DNA of 64,000 bases from Peristeroidobacter agariperforans (lineage in GTDB: Bacteria; Pseudomonadota; Gammaproteobacteria; Steroidobacterales; Steroidobacteraceae). Positions 51,247-59,376 of the stretch are shown here, in pieces; the stretch's first letter is position 1, and the number at the start of each line of letters is the position of its first letter. The notes under the pieces are model-generated. The model was given only the letters and a program-made list of their open reading frames with translations. It made no database searches and was not told the DNA's origin. Location: contig NZ_RYFW01000001.1 in NCBI RefSeq assembly GCF_004138335.1, forward strand, positions 1,612,001 through 1,676,000, read 5' to 3'. Position numbers and translations under genes: made by a program.

Positions 51247-52662
51247 TTAGTGCGGCGGCTGGGTTTCGGCAGCGAGTTCTTGGGAGGGCGGTGTTTCTTC
51301 CGAATCCATGGTCACCGGCTTCGCGACGGGCGGCGGTGTGACGCTCGCCGTTTCAAATCGCATCCGGGCGATCAATCCCGAGCCATCGACGCGATTGATC
51401 AGCTCCAAGCCGATGCGATTGCGATCCGCCGCGTTCTTGGCGATCGCAAGGCCGAGCCCGCTGCCTTCGGTTTCCGCGCCTTCGATGCGGAAGAAGCGGT
51501 CGAAGACACGTGGCAGCAGCTCTGTTGGGATGCCGGTGCCGTTGTCGGCGATCTCGATGGTCACCACGCCAGTGTCCCGGTGCAGCGTCACGTCGACGAT
51601 CCCGCCGGGCGGTGTGTAGCGCAGAGCATTGTCGAGCAAGTTGTGAATCAAACTGCGCAGCTCGTCCTCGTTCGCGTGCACGGTCGCATCGATATCGGCC
51701 GCATAGCCCAGATCGATCTGGCGCTTGTCGGCGAGCACCATGAAATCCGCGATGGTCGACTTCAGCAGCCCATCCAGCTGAATCGCAATCGGCGGATCCG
51801 CCGGCCGCGGCGATTCCTGGCGTGCGAGGCGAAGCAGCTGCTCGACGAGACGCTTGGTGCGCGCCAGGCCGGCTTCGAGCTGCTTCAGTTGTTCCGTCGA
51901 GGCAGAGTCCGGCATCCGGGACTTCAAATTCTCCAGCTGCAAACTCATCGCCGTGATCGGCGTGCGCAGCTCGTGGGCCGCATCCTGCACGAACCGGCGC
52001 TGTGCACTGAACGCATTCCGCAAACGCGCGAGCAACGTATTTACTGCGAGCACCAGCGGCCGAATCTCACAAGGCGCATGCTCAGCCGGAAGATCGGCCA
52101 AACGATGTTCGTCCTGTTGAGCCGCTGCCCGCGAAATCAGTTCCAACCGGCGAACTGCCGGCCGCATGCCGAACCACAGGAAGCAGGCCGAGATTGGAAT
52201 CATCAGCAGCACGGGCAGCGCGACCTGGAATGCCTGCGACTTCACCAGGTGACGGCGGAAGCGCAGGCTTTGTGCGCTTTGTACGGTGCGATCCGGCGAC
52301 TGCAAGGTGTAAACGCGCCAGCGGGAGTCGCCGATCGTAACGTCGTGAAACCCTTGAGCAGGTTGGCGTTGCAGATCCAGTTCTGGCCACGACGTTGCGA
52401 CCAGCCGATGCCTGCGATCCCAGACCTGCACGAACATGTCGCCCTTCTCGACCACGTTGTGGCGGGTGAGCGGACGCAACGTCGGCGCCGAGCCGGAAGC
52501 GCCGGCGTGCGAGTCGGCAAACAAGCGCAGCTGATTGTCCATGAAGACGCTGACCATGTTGCCGTACACGTAGTACGTCACGGTCGCCGCCACGATGGCC
52601 GCCACCACGTACAACGGCAGCAGCCAGGTCATCAGTTGTTTGCGCAGCGAATCTTTGCTCAT
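51247..52662 (-). CDS. Sensor histidine kinase (QseC/PmrB-like)
   Basis: A 471-aa class I kinase. Two transmembrane helices (about 11-33 and 148-170) frame a short periplasmic sensor of about 110 residues; a HAMP-type linker follows, then the H box (DAAHELRTPITAMSLQL, His about 228), N box (LIHNLLDNALRYTPPGG), DNGTGIP and GSGLGLAIAKN. All catalytic motifs are present. The start ATG overlaps the response-regulator stop by 4 bp. A proline/threonine-rich C-terminal tail is an addition. Confidence 0.91.
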   Translation of the reverse strand: MSKDSLRKQLMTWLLPLYVVAAIVAATVTYYVYGNMVSVFMDNQLRLFADSHAGASGSAPTLRPLTRHNVVEKGDMFVQVWDRRHRLVATSWPELDLQRQPAQGFHDVTIGDSRWRVYTLQSPDRTVQSAQSLRFRRHLVKSQAFQVALPVLLMIPISACFLWFGMRPAVRRLELISRAAAQQDEHRLADLPAEHAPCEIRPLVLAVNTLLARLRNAFSAQRRFVQDAAHELRTPITAMSLQLENLKSRMPDSASTEQLKQLEAGLARTKRLVEQLLRLARQESPRPADPPIAIQLDGLLKSTIADFMVLADKRQIDLGYAADIDATVHANEDELRSLIHNLLDNALRYTPPGGIVDVTLHRDTGVVTIEIADNGTGIPTELLPRVFDRFFRIEGAETEGSGLGLAIAKNAADRNRIGLELINRVDGSGLIARMRFETASVTPPPVAKPVTMDSEETPPSQELAAETQPPH

Positions 52663-53324
52663 GACGCATCCTTGCTGACGCGCCAGCCGAGCCCGCGGAC
52701 GTTGCGGATCACATCCGCACCGAGTTTGCGTCGTACGCCGTGGATGAGGACTTCGACCGCATTGCTGCTGACTTCTTCGCCCCAGCCATACAATCGCTCC
52801 TCGAGCTGAGTGCGCGACAGGATCGCGCCCGGCCGTTCGAGTAGCGCGTGCATGAGACGAAATTCCTTCGCGGAAAGCAGGATCGAGGCGCCGGCGTGAG
52901 TCAGTTCGCGGCTGGAAAGATCCAGCTGGGTTTGCGCCGTGCCGATGGTGGATTGTGCGTGTCCGCCGACGCGGCGAACGATCGCTCGCATGCGAGCGAG
53001 CAGTTCCCGCATCTCGAAGGGCTTCACCAGATAATCATCCGCGCCGACATCGAGACCTTCGACGCGATCGTCGACGCCGTCCCTCGCAGTCAGCACGAGC
53101 ATGGGGGTGCGATCGCCGTCCTGCCGGGCTCGCCGCAGGACTTCGAGGCCCGAGCGACGTGGCAATCCGAGGTCCAGCAACACGGCCGCATAGCCGCCCT
53201 GGGCCAGCGCATCTTGCGCCAGCACGCCGTCTTTCACCCAATCGACGGTCAGCCCATTCTCGGCCAGTGCCTGCCTCAGGCTCTGACCGATCATGTTGTC
53301 ATCTTCAACCAGCAGGACGCGCAT
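52659..53324 (-). CDS. OmpR-family response regulator (QseB/PmrA-like)
   Basis: A 221-aa regulator with a receiver domain (MRVLLVEDDNMIG, phosphoacceptor Asp in LLDLGLPRRSG, VLTARDG, LVKPFEM) and a winged-helix DNA-binding domain (LSAKEFRLMHALLERPGAILSRTQLEERLYGW, VHIHGVRRKLG-like end). The start MRVLLVEDD is typical. There is no Shine-Dalgarno sequence, because a perfect 13-bp inverted repeat abuts the ATG, ending 2 bp from it. It is the first gene of an operon with the kinase, MipA/OmpV and the secreted protein. Confidence 0.92.
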   Translation of the reverse strand: MRVLLVEDDNMIGQSLRQALAENGLTVDWVKDGVLAQDALAQGGYAAVLLDLGLPRRSGLEVLRRARQDGDRTPMLVLTARDGVDDRVEGLDVGADDYLVKPFEMRELLARMRAIVRRVGGHAQSTIGTAQTQLDLSSRELTHAGASILLSAKEFRLMHALLERPGAILSRTQLEERLYGWGEEVSSNAVEVLIHGVRRKLGADVIRNVRGLGWRVSKDAS

Positions 53325-53326
53325 GC

Positions 53327-53354
53327 GCCGCACGTTCGTGGACGAACGTGCGGC
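53327..53354. promoter_or_regulatory. Perfect 13-bp inverted repeat abutting the response-regulator start
   Basis: GCCGCACGTTCGT (53327-53339) and ACGAACGTGCGGC (53342-53354) are exact inverted copies with a 2-bp centre. The repeat lies 2 bp upstream of the response regulator ATG and fills the space where a ribosome-binding site would be. It could be an operator or an mRNA hairpin that controls initiation. A terminator role is improbable because no T-tract follows, although the azoR gene ends 35 bp away. Confidence 0.75.
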
Positions 53355-53388
53355 TGTCAAGATGTCCGTTAGCCGATTCCACCGGCGG

Positions 53389-53997
53389 TTACGCCGCGCG
53401 AGGGAGCAACTCTCCAATCGCGTTGTGAGCCTGAGCCAGGCTCTTCTCGCGCGACTCCTCGCCCATGCCCAGCCCCTCGGCGAACACGAAGTTCACATCG
53501 GTGATACCGATGAAGCCCAGGAACTGCTTCAGGTACGGCGTCTGTGTGTCGGCCGCGTCGGCGTAGAAGCCGCCGCGAGTGATGAACACGTACGCCTTCT
53601 TGCCCTTCAACAAACCTTCCGGACCGTTGGCGGTGTAGCGGAACGTCACTCCAGCGCGGGCGATGTGATCGAAGTACGCACGCAGCGTCGAGGGCACGCT
53701 GAAGTTGTACATCGGCACGGCGAACACGATGGTGTCGGCGTTCTTGATCTCCTCGATCAGTGCATCCGAATACGCAGCGTGTGCGCGCTGTTCATCGGTG
53801 CGAGCGTCGGGCTGCGACAGGAAAGCCTGGAAGCGCTCGGCCGTCAGGTGCGGTACCGGATCGCTCGCGAGGTCGCGCGTGATGACGCGGCCTTCGGGAT
53901 GTTTGGTCTGCCAGTCAGCGACGAAGCGCTGAGCCAGGCGGGATGACTGGCCACTGGCGCCGGCCAGGCTGGCATTGATCTGTAGCAACGTGCTCAT
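53389..53997 (-). CDS. azoR: FMN-dependent NADH-azoreductase
   Basis: A 202-aa flavodoxin-fold enzyme that reduces azo compounds and quinones with NADH. The AzoR pattern is complete: LLQINASLAGASGQSSRLAQRF, FAVPMYNFSVPSTLRAYFDHIARAGVTFRY, PEGLLKGKKAYVFITRGG. GGAGG precedes the ATG. It is divergent from a LysR-type gene with a 104-bp AT-rich gap, the classical arrangement for LysR control of azoR by quinones or electrophiles. Confidence 0.94.
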   Translation of the reverse strand: MSTLLQINASLAGASGQSSRLAQRFVADWQTKHPEGRVITRDLASDPVPHLTAERFQAFLSQPDARTDEQRAHAAYSDALIEEIKNADTIVFAVPMYNFSVPSTLRAYFDHIARAGVTFRYTANGPEGLLKGKKAYVFITRGGFYADAADTQTPYLKQFLGFIGITDVNFVFAEGLGMGEESREKSLAQAHNAIGELLPRAA

Positions 53998-54101
53998 GTG
54001 ACCTCCAAATCAGCTTTGTTTTCAGTGGTCACTATTTAAGTATTGAGTAGATCGATAAAAAAGCCGAATAATTCGCGAGAATTGATCGAATGAGTCGATA
54101 G
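53998..54101. promoter_or_regulatory. AT-rich divergent promoter region azoR/lysR
   Basis: The gap is much more AT-rich than the surrounding DNA (for example CACTATTTAAGTATTGAG and GATCGATAAAAAAG) and contains several GATCGA-like words. It should hold both promoters and the LysR operator. I cannot assign an exact T-N11-A site. Confidence 0.55.
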
Positions 54102-55082
54102 ATGGCAACTCGAACACCTCCGGCCGAGACAAAAAATCCTTTGCCAACCATGCGGTTACCTCACATCAGCATGGAGCAGTGGCGCTGCCTGATTGCGGTC
54201 GTCGAGGCCGGCGGTTACGCCCGCGCCGCGGAGGCGCTGCATAAGAGCCAATCCTCGGTGACCTATGCCGTGCAGAAGCTCGAATCGACATTGCAGGTGA
54301 AGGCCTTCGAGATCCAGGGCCGCAAGGCCAGGCTCACGTCGGTTGGCGAGATGTTGTATCGACGTGCGCGCCTGCTGCTCGAAGAGGCCGACGCCATCGA
54401 GCGCGCCGCCGGTCGGGCCTCGGCGGGCTGGGAAGCAGAGATCTCCATCGCGGTGGAGATCCTGTTTCCAACCTGGCTGATGTTTCAGTGCCTGGATCGA
54501 TTCGGCAAAGAAAGTCCCCAGACTCGCATCGAATGGTTCGAGACCGTGCTCGACGGCACTCCCGAGGCGTTACGTACCGGCAAGGTGGATCTGGCGATCA
54601 CCGGCATCGTGCCGCCCGGGCTGCCGGCGGAGCAGTTGATGACGGTGCGTGGCAGTGCCGTTGCCCATCCGGATCACGAGCTGCACAAACTCGGCCGGCC
54701 GGTGGAATATCGCGATCTGCGCAAGCACCGTCACATCATCGTGCGCGATAGCAGCGCCAAGCGCGACAAGAAGGCGTTGACGCTCGATGTGGCGCGTCGC
54801 TGGACGGTGAGCAACATGGCGACCTCGATTGGCGCGGTGTCGCGCGGTTACGGATTCTCGTGGCTGCCCGAAGACAAGATTCGCACCGAGCTGCAGAAAG
54901 GCGAGCTGAAGTTGCTGCCGATGCGGGAGATGAATCAACGCACGCAATCGCTGTACCTCGCGTTTGCGGATCGCGACGGCGCCGGGCCGGGCGCGTTGCG
55001 GCTGGCGCAGATCATCAAGGAAGAAGTGAAGAGCGCCTGCCTGGCCGCCGGCCATGAGCTGCGAGACGTCGCACCTCGATGA
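54102..55082 (+). CDS. LysR-family transcriptional regulator
   Basis: A 326-aa LysR protein: N-terminal winged helix (MEQWRCLIAVVEAGGYARAAEALHKSQSSVTYAVQKLE, about 24-61) and a periplasmic-binding-like effector domain (ISIAVEILFPTWLMFQCL, GTPEALRTGKVDLAITG, LPEDKIRTELQKGELKLLP). An ATG at 54150 is also possible; the extra N-terminal 16 residues are not conserved-looking. It is divergent from azoR and probably regulates it. Confidence 0.92.
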   Translation: MATRTPPAETKNPLPTMRLPHISMEQWRCLIAVVEAGGYARAAEALHKSQSSVTYAVQKLESTLQVKAFEIQGRKARLTSVGEMLYRRARLLLEEADAIERAAGRASAGWEAEISIAVEILFPTWLMFQCLDRFGKESPQTRIEWFETVLDGTPEALRTGKVDLAITGIVPPGLPAEQLMTVRGSAVAHPDHELHKLGRPVEYRDLRKHRHIIVRDSSAKRDKKALTLDVARRWTVSNMATSIGAVSRGYGFSWLPEDKIRTELQKGELKLLPMREMNQRTQSLYLAFADRDGAGPGALRLAQIIKEEVKSACLAAGHELRDVAPR

Positions 55083-55196
55083 TGCCGCGCGAGCAGCCGT
55101 CACTTCCCCGATCGGGCGATGCGTGGTCCGCTCCTTCTGGGGTGTTCGCCGCCGCGACCCTGGATGACTATCGACGTCATCCGCTGTCAACGCTAG

Positions 55197-55337
55197 CTGT
55201 TACAGAACGATCGGCCGGTCTGCGAGATCGCAGCGGCGCTGGGCTTTTGCGATCAGAGTTACCTGACCCGCACGTTCCGGCGCATGACCGGAGTCACGCC
55301 GCGCGACTTCGCTCGCTCAAAAGCCAGCGTTGATTGA
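55197..55337 (+). pseudogene. Remnant of an AraC-family regulator (C-terminal HTH)
   Basis: The frame CTG...TGA encodes about 46 residues that match the second helix-turn-helix of AraC regulators: RPVCEIAAALGFCDQSYL followed by TRTFRRMTGVTPRDFAR. A TAG stop at 55194-55196 lies directly upstream, there is no start codon and no N-terminal domain, so this is a relic. It points to an old deletion next to the LysR gene. Confidence 0.7.
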
Positions 55338-55458
55338 GCAATGCGGCAATGGATTGCCGCTGCCGCGGCAAGGGGCCGCCGTCAGTCTGGGGAGGATCCG
55401 CATTGAGCCTCGCTTGATACTCGACCTTAGGGGGCCATTCAGGGTTGGTCTCATCCAT
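55294..55458 (-). CDS. Possible small protein (54 aa)
   Basis: A short frame starts at an ATG preceded by AAGGG with 7-bp spacing. It encodes MDETNPEWPPKVEYQARLNA, then a Pro/Gln-rich part and an LLNQRWLLSERS helix. The composition is protein-like, but the 3' part overlaps the AraC remnant on the other strand and no homologue is known to me. It may be a genuine small gene or chance. Confidence 0.4.
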   Translation of the reverse strand: MDETNPEWPPKVEYQARLNADPPQTDGGPLPRQRQSIAALLNQRWLLSERSRAA

Positions 55459-55564
55459 GATTTTCCCTTACGCAACGATAACCTCTGCAACCGGTGAGAT
55501 ACCTGACCAGCAACGGGCACGACGTGCTCGCGGGTCCGCCGGATAAAGAAGAATGGGAGAGGTC

Positions 55565-55903
55565 ATGAGTCAGTCGGGTGAGAAACGGGCGTCGGCGCCG
55601 GTATCGAACCGGAAGTCCGGTCGCGCAGTGTTCGACGATGGCCGCACAGTGTGGGAATGGCAAACGGCCACCGGTGTGTTCGAACGTCAAGTGAGCGACG
55701 AGCAGCTCGCTCGGTTGGAGAACGCGGGCTTGCAGCTGGTGGAACAGGTATACGAGGGTCGCGCGATCTACGGCGAACCCGCCAACCAAGCGGCGCACAG
55801 CGCTCGCAAACAGGTGTTCGTGGGCCGGCCCGCGCCGGTCGTACGATCCTCCTCGGCAGGGACGCTTCGTCAGTTCTGGCGTCGGTTGTTGCCGTCGACT
55901 TGA
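55565..55903 (+). CDS. Small conserved protein of unknown function
   Basis: A 112-aa hydrophilic protein. The core GRAVFDDGRTVWEWQTATGVFERQVSDEQLARLE looks conserved; I believe the VWEWQTATG segment occurs in small proteins of Xanthomonadales-like bacteria. GGGAGAGG upstream supports the ATG at 55565 over 55553. The C-terminus is basic (RQFWRRLLPST). The gene ends 1 bp before the convergent DUF1579-type gene. No function can be assigned. Confidence 0.68.
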   Translation: MSQSGEKRASAPVSNRKSGRAVFDDGRTVWEWQTATGVFERQVSDEQLARLENAGLQLVEQVYEGRAIYGEPANQAAHSARKQVFVGRPAPVVRSSSAGTLRQFWRRLLPST

Positions 55904-55904
55904 G

Positions 55905-56495
55905 TCAGGGCTGCCGGATATAGAGATATTCGAAGGCCAGGAACTCCTTGGCCTGCGGCCGCTGCTCCTTGAGGAACAAGCGCACGACCTGCCGGCCGCT
56001 CTCGACTGCGCTGATGGTGAGGCGGTACATGAACGGCACGTTCTTGGCGTCGCCCCAGGACGGAGCGACAAAGCTGGTTCCGCGCAGTTCGATTTGTCCG
56101 TCGCGTGCTTGATTGGCGCCGGGCAGGGTGTAACTCATCATCTGAGGCAAGCGACTGTCCAGCGAAAAGTATTCGTACTGCTGGTTGATCGTGTTGAAGC
56201 TGACATAGGCGATGCGCGTGAAGGCCTCCTGCTGCGATCCGCCGGCGGGCGTCATCTCTTCCTGCAGAAACGCGTCGCTCACGATGCGTCGCTGCGCGGT
56301 CGCTTTCGGCAATTCAATCGCTTTGGCGTCCGCTCCCGGCCACATTTTGGGCTCGACGCTCCACTTGCCGGCCATCTGCCGCATGAGCGGCGTGACCGAT
56401 TCTGCAGCCGGCTCACTGTGCGCGGGCGTCAGCGCAATCCATCCAATGACGTAAGCCAATAACAAGCGCGCGATTTTCGGGCGATGTTTCGTCAT
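55905..56495 (-). CDS. Exported DUF1579-like protein
   Basis: A 196-aa protein with a signal peptide ending TPAHSEPA, followed by a beta-barrel of the DUF1579/lipocalin-like type (MRQMAGKWSVEPKMWP, RRIVSDAFLQEEM, TRIAYVSFNTINQQYEYFSLDSRLPQMMSY). These barrels appear to bind small ligands; no catalytic residues are known. AAGGA upstream supports the start. The ATG overlaps the stop of the upstream phosphotransferase gene by 4 bp, so the two are coupled. Confidence 0.78.
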   Translation of the reverse strand: MTKHRPKIARLLLAYVIGWIALTPAHSEPAAESVTPLMRQMAGKWSVEPKMWPGADAKAIELPKATAQRRIVSDAFLQEEMTPAGGSQQEAFTRIAYVSFNTINQQYEYFSLDSRLPQMMSYTLPGANQARDGQIELRGTSFVAPSWGDAKNVPFMYRLTISAVESGRQVVRLFLKEQRPQAKEFLAFEYLYIRQP

Positions 56496-57220
56496 GCCAA
56501 AGATCCTTCTGCCGTAGAGACGCCGATCTTGTCTTCGTTGTCCCAGAGAAAACGATAGTAGGCAATGCGCTTCGGGTCGGGCTCGATGTCGTAGGCGCGG
56601 AAGAATTCCTGTTCCCAACCGGGGCCGTAGTTGTAATCGAGATTGATGCTCGCCACCGCCAGGTCGGCCCAGCGATCGGCGATGCCGAGCGAGCCGAGAT
56701 CGACGTGGCCGACGGGGTTGCCGTCTGCGCCGATGATGGTGTTTGGCGAACAGGGATCGCCGTGACATACGACCAAGCGATCGATGGGCGGCACGCCGAG
56801 CTCATCCGATGGAACACGATGCCCCGTGCGTTTTTCGGGCGACCATTCGAACGGACATTCAGCGACCGGCAGTGTTTCGTGAAGTATCCGCAAGCCGCGT
56901 CCGATGGCGCGCGCCGCGACCAGCGGTTGAGAGATCCAGGGTTCCATCACGGCGCCGGTGCCGGCGAGCGCCGCAGTGACCAGCCACTGAGCGTCCTCGT
57001 TCGAGCCCCAGTCCAGCACTTCAGGAACATTGTGGTAGCGCGCTGCCCATTGCAGCCGGACTCGTTCCTTATCGAGATCGAGCCGAGTGGCGTGCGGATT
57101 CCATTTGATGAAGCGAGTGCCGGCGCGATACGTGGCGCCGCCGCGTTCATTGGTCCAGACCAGCTGAGGTTGCAATCCGACGGCTAGCTCGAGAACTTTG
57201 GATGGGATAGGTTGAGTCAT
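56492..57220 (-). CDS. APH(3')-like aminoglycoside phosphotransferase
   Basis: A 242-aa kinase of the aminoglycoside 3'-phosphotransferase family. The Brenner motif HGDPCSPNTII (catalytic Asp and Asn) is followed by GHVDLGSLGIADRWADLAVA, the DxG region with metal-binding Asp. The C-terminal RIAYYRFLWD also fits. Length is slightly under APH(3') enzymes (about 264). The gene sits in ordinary chromosomal context with a coupled secreted protein, so it is likely an intrinsic house gene; activity on drugs is not certain. The ATG at 57220 is preferred to the longer open frame. Confidence 0.82.
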   Translation of the reverse strand: MTQPIPSKVLELAVGLQPQLVWTNERGGATYRAGTRFIKWNPHATRLDLDKERVRLQWAARYHNVPEVLDWGSNEDAQWLVTAALAGTGAVMEPWISQPLVAARAIGRGLRILHETLPVAECPFEWSPEKRTGHRVPSDELGVPPIDRLVVCHGDPCSPNTIIGADGNPVGHVDLGSLGIADRWADLAVASINLDYNYGPGWEQEFFRAYDIEPDPKRIAYYRFLWDNEDKIGVSTAEGSLA

Positions 57221-57234
57221 TCCGAGGCACGATA

Positions 57235-57663
57235 ATGGAGATCTCCTGGATGCGACAGGCTTGTTCAGCAGATGTGCCAGCAATGCACCGTGTGCGGATG
57301 TCCGTCCTCGAGAATCGTCTGGTCTCTCGACAGTTGTCTGAACAGGACTACCGCGTCGAAATCGAAGTCACTGGCCGGGGCTGGGTCATCGAAACAGAAG
57401 GAAATATCGTCGCCTTCGCCGTGGGCAACGCCGCGACCGGGAGCATCTGGGCGCTGTTCGTCGAGCCGGGGCACGAAGGCAGAGGCTATGGCCGCCAGCT
57501 GCACGACACGATGGTTGCCTGGTTGTGGGAACAGGGCCACGATCGGCTGTGGCTGACGACGGAATCTGGCACTCGCGCAGCACGCTTTTATGAAGCTGCG
57601 GGCTGGCGGCAGGTGGGCGAGACCGCCGATGAACTTCGTTACGAGCTGCGCAGATCGGAATAG
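57235..57663 (+). CDS. GNAT-family N-acetyltransferase
   Basis: A 142-aa GNAT enzyme: IWALFVEPGHEGRGYGRQLHDTMVAWL is the acetyl-CoA-binding core, and LTTESGTRAARFYEAAGWRQVG the C-terminal part. The N-terminal MRVRMSVLENRL-type helix is typical. Cytoplasmic; substrate unknown. Divergent from the phosphotransferase gene by 14 bp, and 3 bp before the DUF4431 gene, so probably cotranscribed with the latter. Confidence 0.9.
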   Translation: MEISWMRQACSADVPAMHRVRMSVLENRLVSRQLSEQDYRVEIEVTGRGWVIETEGNIVAFAVGNAATGSIWALFVEPGHEGRGYGRQLHDTMVAWLWEQGHDRLWLTTESGTRAARFYEAAGWRQVGETADELRYELRRSE

Positions 57664-57666
57664 GGT

Positions 57667-58074
57667 ATGTGGCGCACGCTGCTGGTCATCGTGCTTTTCA
57701 CTGCGCCGCCGGCGGGGGCGCTGGAATACTCGTGTCTTCAGTACGGCCCGATCGACATCGCCGGCACGCTTGTGCGGCACACCTACGCCGGGCCGCCCGA
57801 TTACGAGAGTGTGACCAAAGGCGATGAGCCGCGGACTGTCTGGGTGTTGCAGCTCGATGAGCGCGTCTGCGTCGATGCCAACACTCGTTATCCGCGAGAA
57901 GTCATCCAGTTGGAGATCGAGCTGGCGCTGACGCCGAAGCAGTTCGAGCGATATCGGCAGCTGCTCGGGCAGAGGGTCAGGGTGAGCGGTGAGCTCGAGC
58001 ATGGCGGCGCCAACTATCAGAAGCGCCTGGTCATCGCTCCCCGGGATATTGAAAAGACCGGCGTACTGCCATAA
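57667..58074 (+). CDS. DUF4431 exported protein
   Basis: A 135-aa exported protein with a signal peptide ending PAGALEYS. The DUF4431 pattern CLQYGPIDIAGTLVRHTYAGPPDYESVTKGDEPRTVWVLQLDERVCVD is nearly complete and a disulfide between the two cysteines is likely. An OB-like beta fold is expected. It follows the GNAT gene after 3 bp. Function unknown. Confidence 0.85.
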   Translation: MWRTLLVIVLFTAPPAGALEYSCLQYGPIDIAGTLVRHTYAGPPDYESVTKGDEPRTVWVLQLDERVCVDANTRYPREVIQLEIELALTPKQFERYRQLLGQRVRVSGELEHGGANYQKRLVIAPRDIEKTGVLP

Positions 58075-58160
58075 CTACAGCCCCATTCCGGCACAATAAG
58101 CGCACGCCGATGCCAGTTCGCCCACCGGCATCGGGTGCACAATTCGCCAGGTGAGGTTGG

Positions 58161-59102
58161 ATGGACACGCTGCTGCACGTCATCGAGAGCTACGGCCTGT
58201 GGGTCGTGTTCTTTTGCGTGCTGCTGGACCAGGGCGGCCTGCCGTTTCCTTCTTATGCGCCGATGATCGTGACGGCCGCGCTCGCCACCGACAAGCACGA
58301 ATCGCTGTGGCCGGTGTTGCTGGTAGCGACGCTGGCGGCATTGATCGCGGATCTGGCGTGGTTTGCGGGCGGCCGTCGCTTTGGCAACAAGCTGCTGCGC
58401 TTGATGTGTCGTGTCTCGTTGTCACCCGATTCGTGCGTCGGCATGACTCGTAACATCTATGCGAAATGGGGCGCGCCGTCGTTGATCCTTGCGAAATACA
58501 TTCCGGGCTTTGCGGCGGTGTCGACGACACTCGCCGGCGAGTCGGGCACCAGCTGGCGGCGCTTCATTATTTATGACGGCATCGGCGCCGCGCTCTGGGC
58601 GGCTGGCGCAATCGCGCTGGGCGCGATGTTTCACGAGGCCGTCGAGGCGTTGCTGGCTCAACTCGAACAGCTGGGCCATCTCGCGCTGTTGTTGCTGATC
58701 GTTGCCGTCGCGCTGTTCGTGTTGTTCAAGTGGTGGCAGCGTCAGAGATTCATGGCGCAGATCCGCATGTCGCGCATTTCCATCGATGAGCTGACGACGC
58801 TGCTCGATTCCGGCTCGGCCGCCACCATTCTCGATGTGCGCAGTCCGGAGCGCCGCGCGGCGTCCGGTTGGATTCCGGGCAGCATCGCCGTGCGCGACAT
58901 CTCCGACTTACAGCTCAAGCCTGGCGAGGACGTGGTCGTCTACTGCGATTGTCCGAACGACGCTTCGGCGGCCGTCGTGGCAAGAAAGCTTCAGGAGCTG
59001 GGGTTCAAGCGGGTCCGGCCGTTGGCCGGAGGCATAGAAGCATGGCAGGCGCGCGGCCGACCGGTGGATCGCCACGCGGCCGATGCGGTTACTGCTGCGT
59101 GA
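58161..59102 (+). CDS. DedA-family membrane protein fused to a rhodanese domain
   Basis: A 313-aa fusion. Residues 1 to about 195 form a DedA/SNARE-associated (VTT) domain with the re-entrant segments GGLPFPSYAPMIVTAA and FIPGFAAVSTTLAGES-like motif (KYIPGFAAVSTTLAG). DedA proteins act as lipid flippases and need acidic and arginine residues, seen here as D23, R131-W. Residues about 205-300 are a rhodanese with active-site loop VYCDCPNDAS (catalytic Cys). The coupling of lipid transport and sulfur transfer is a known but unexplained combination. Confidence 0.9.
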   Translation: MDTLLHVIESYGLWVVFFCVLLDQGGLPFPSYAPMIVTAALATDKHESLWPVLLVATLAALIADLAWFAGGRRFGNKLLRLMCRVSLSPDSCVGMTRNIYAKWGAPSLILAKYIPGFAAVSTTLAGESGTSWRRFIIYDGIGAALWAAGAIALGAMFHEAVEALLAQLEQLGHLALLLLIVAVALFVLFKWWQRQRFMAQIRMSRISIDELTTLLDSGSAATILDVRSPERRAASGWIPGSIAVRDISDLQLKPGEDVVVYCDCPNDASAAVVARKLQELGFKRVRPLAGGIEAWQARGRPVDRHAADAVTAA

Positions 59103-59376
59103 GCTTGCCGATGGGAGTGCGGTTTTTTTCACCCGTGGCAAATTCGGCTGCGGACACGAAGCCGTCGCCGTCGGCGTCGAGCTCGACAAATGTCTCCGAC
59201 AGCTTACGGTCGAAGCCGGCTTCGGAGCGGCTGATGCGATTGTCGCCGTTGCGGTCGAGGGTGGCGAAGGGCCCGGCAGCCGCCAGCTTGTCTTTGGCGT
59301 CGTTGGCAAACACGCCAGCAGTGCCTAGCAAGCACGCGCTACCTGCCAGCGCGGCAAAAATAAATTTCGCTGTCAT
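59089..59376 (-). CDS. Small exported EF-hand protein
   Basis: A 95-aa protein with a signal peptide ending GVFAND and two EF-hand loops, DRNGDNRISRSE and DADGDGFVSAAE, both with good calcium-ligand residues. It overlaps the 3' end of the DedA-rhodanese gene by 14 bp on the opposite strand. A related protein is encoded at 39683-39922. Periplasmic calcium binding is likely. Confidence 0.88.
   Translation of the reverse strand: MTAKFIFAALAGSACLLGTAGVFANDAKDKLAAAGPFATLDRNGDNRISRSEAGFDRKLSETFVELDADGDGFVSAAEFATGEKNRTPIGKLTQQ

Noticed and set aside
55079-55333. 84-aa rightward ORF after the LysR gene
   Set aside because: The protein-like signal at this place is in a different frame (AraC helix-turn-helix remnant), and the 84-aa frame shows no conserved features.
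56496-56768. 5' extension of the DUF1579-like frame
   Set aside because: It lies within the aminoglycoside-kinase gene in another frame; the ATG at 56495 with its ribosome-binding site and signal peptide is the natural start.
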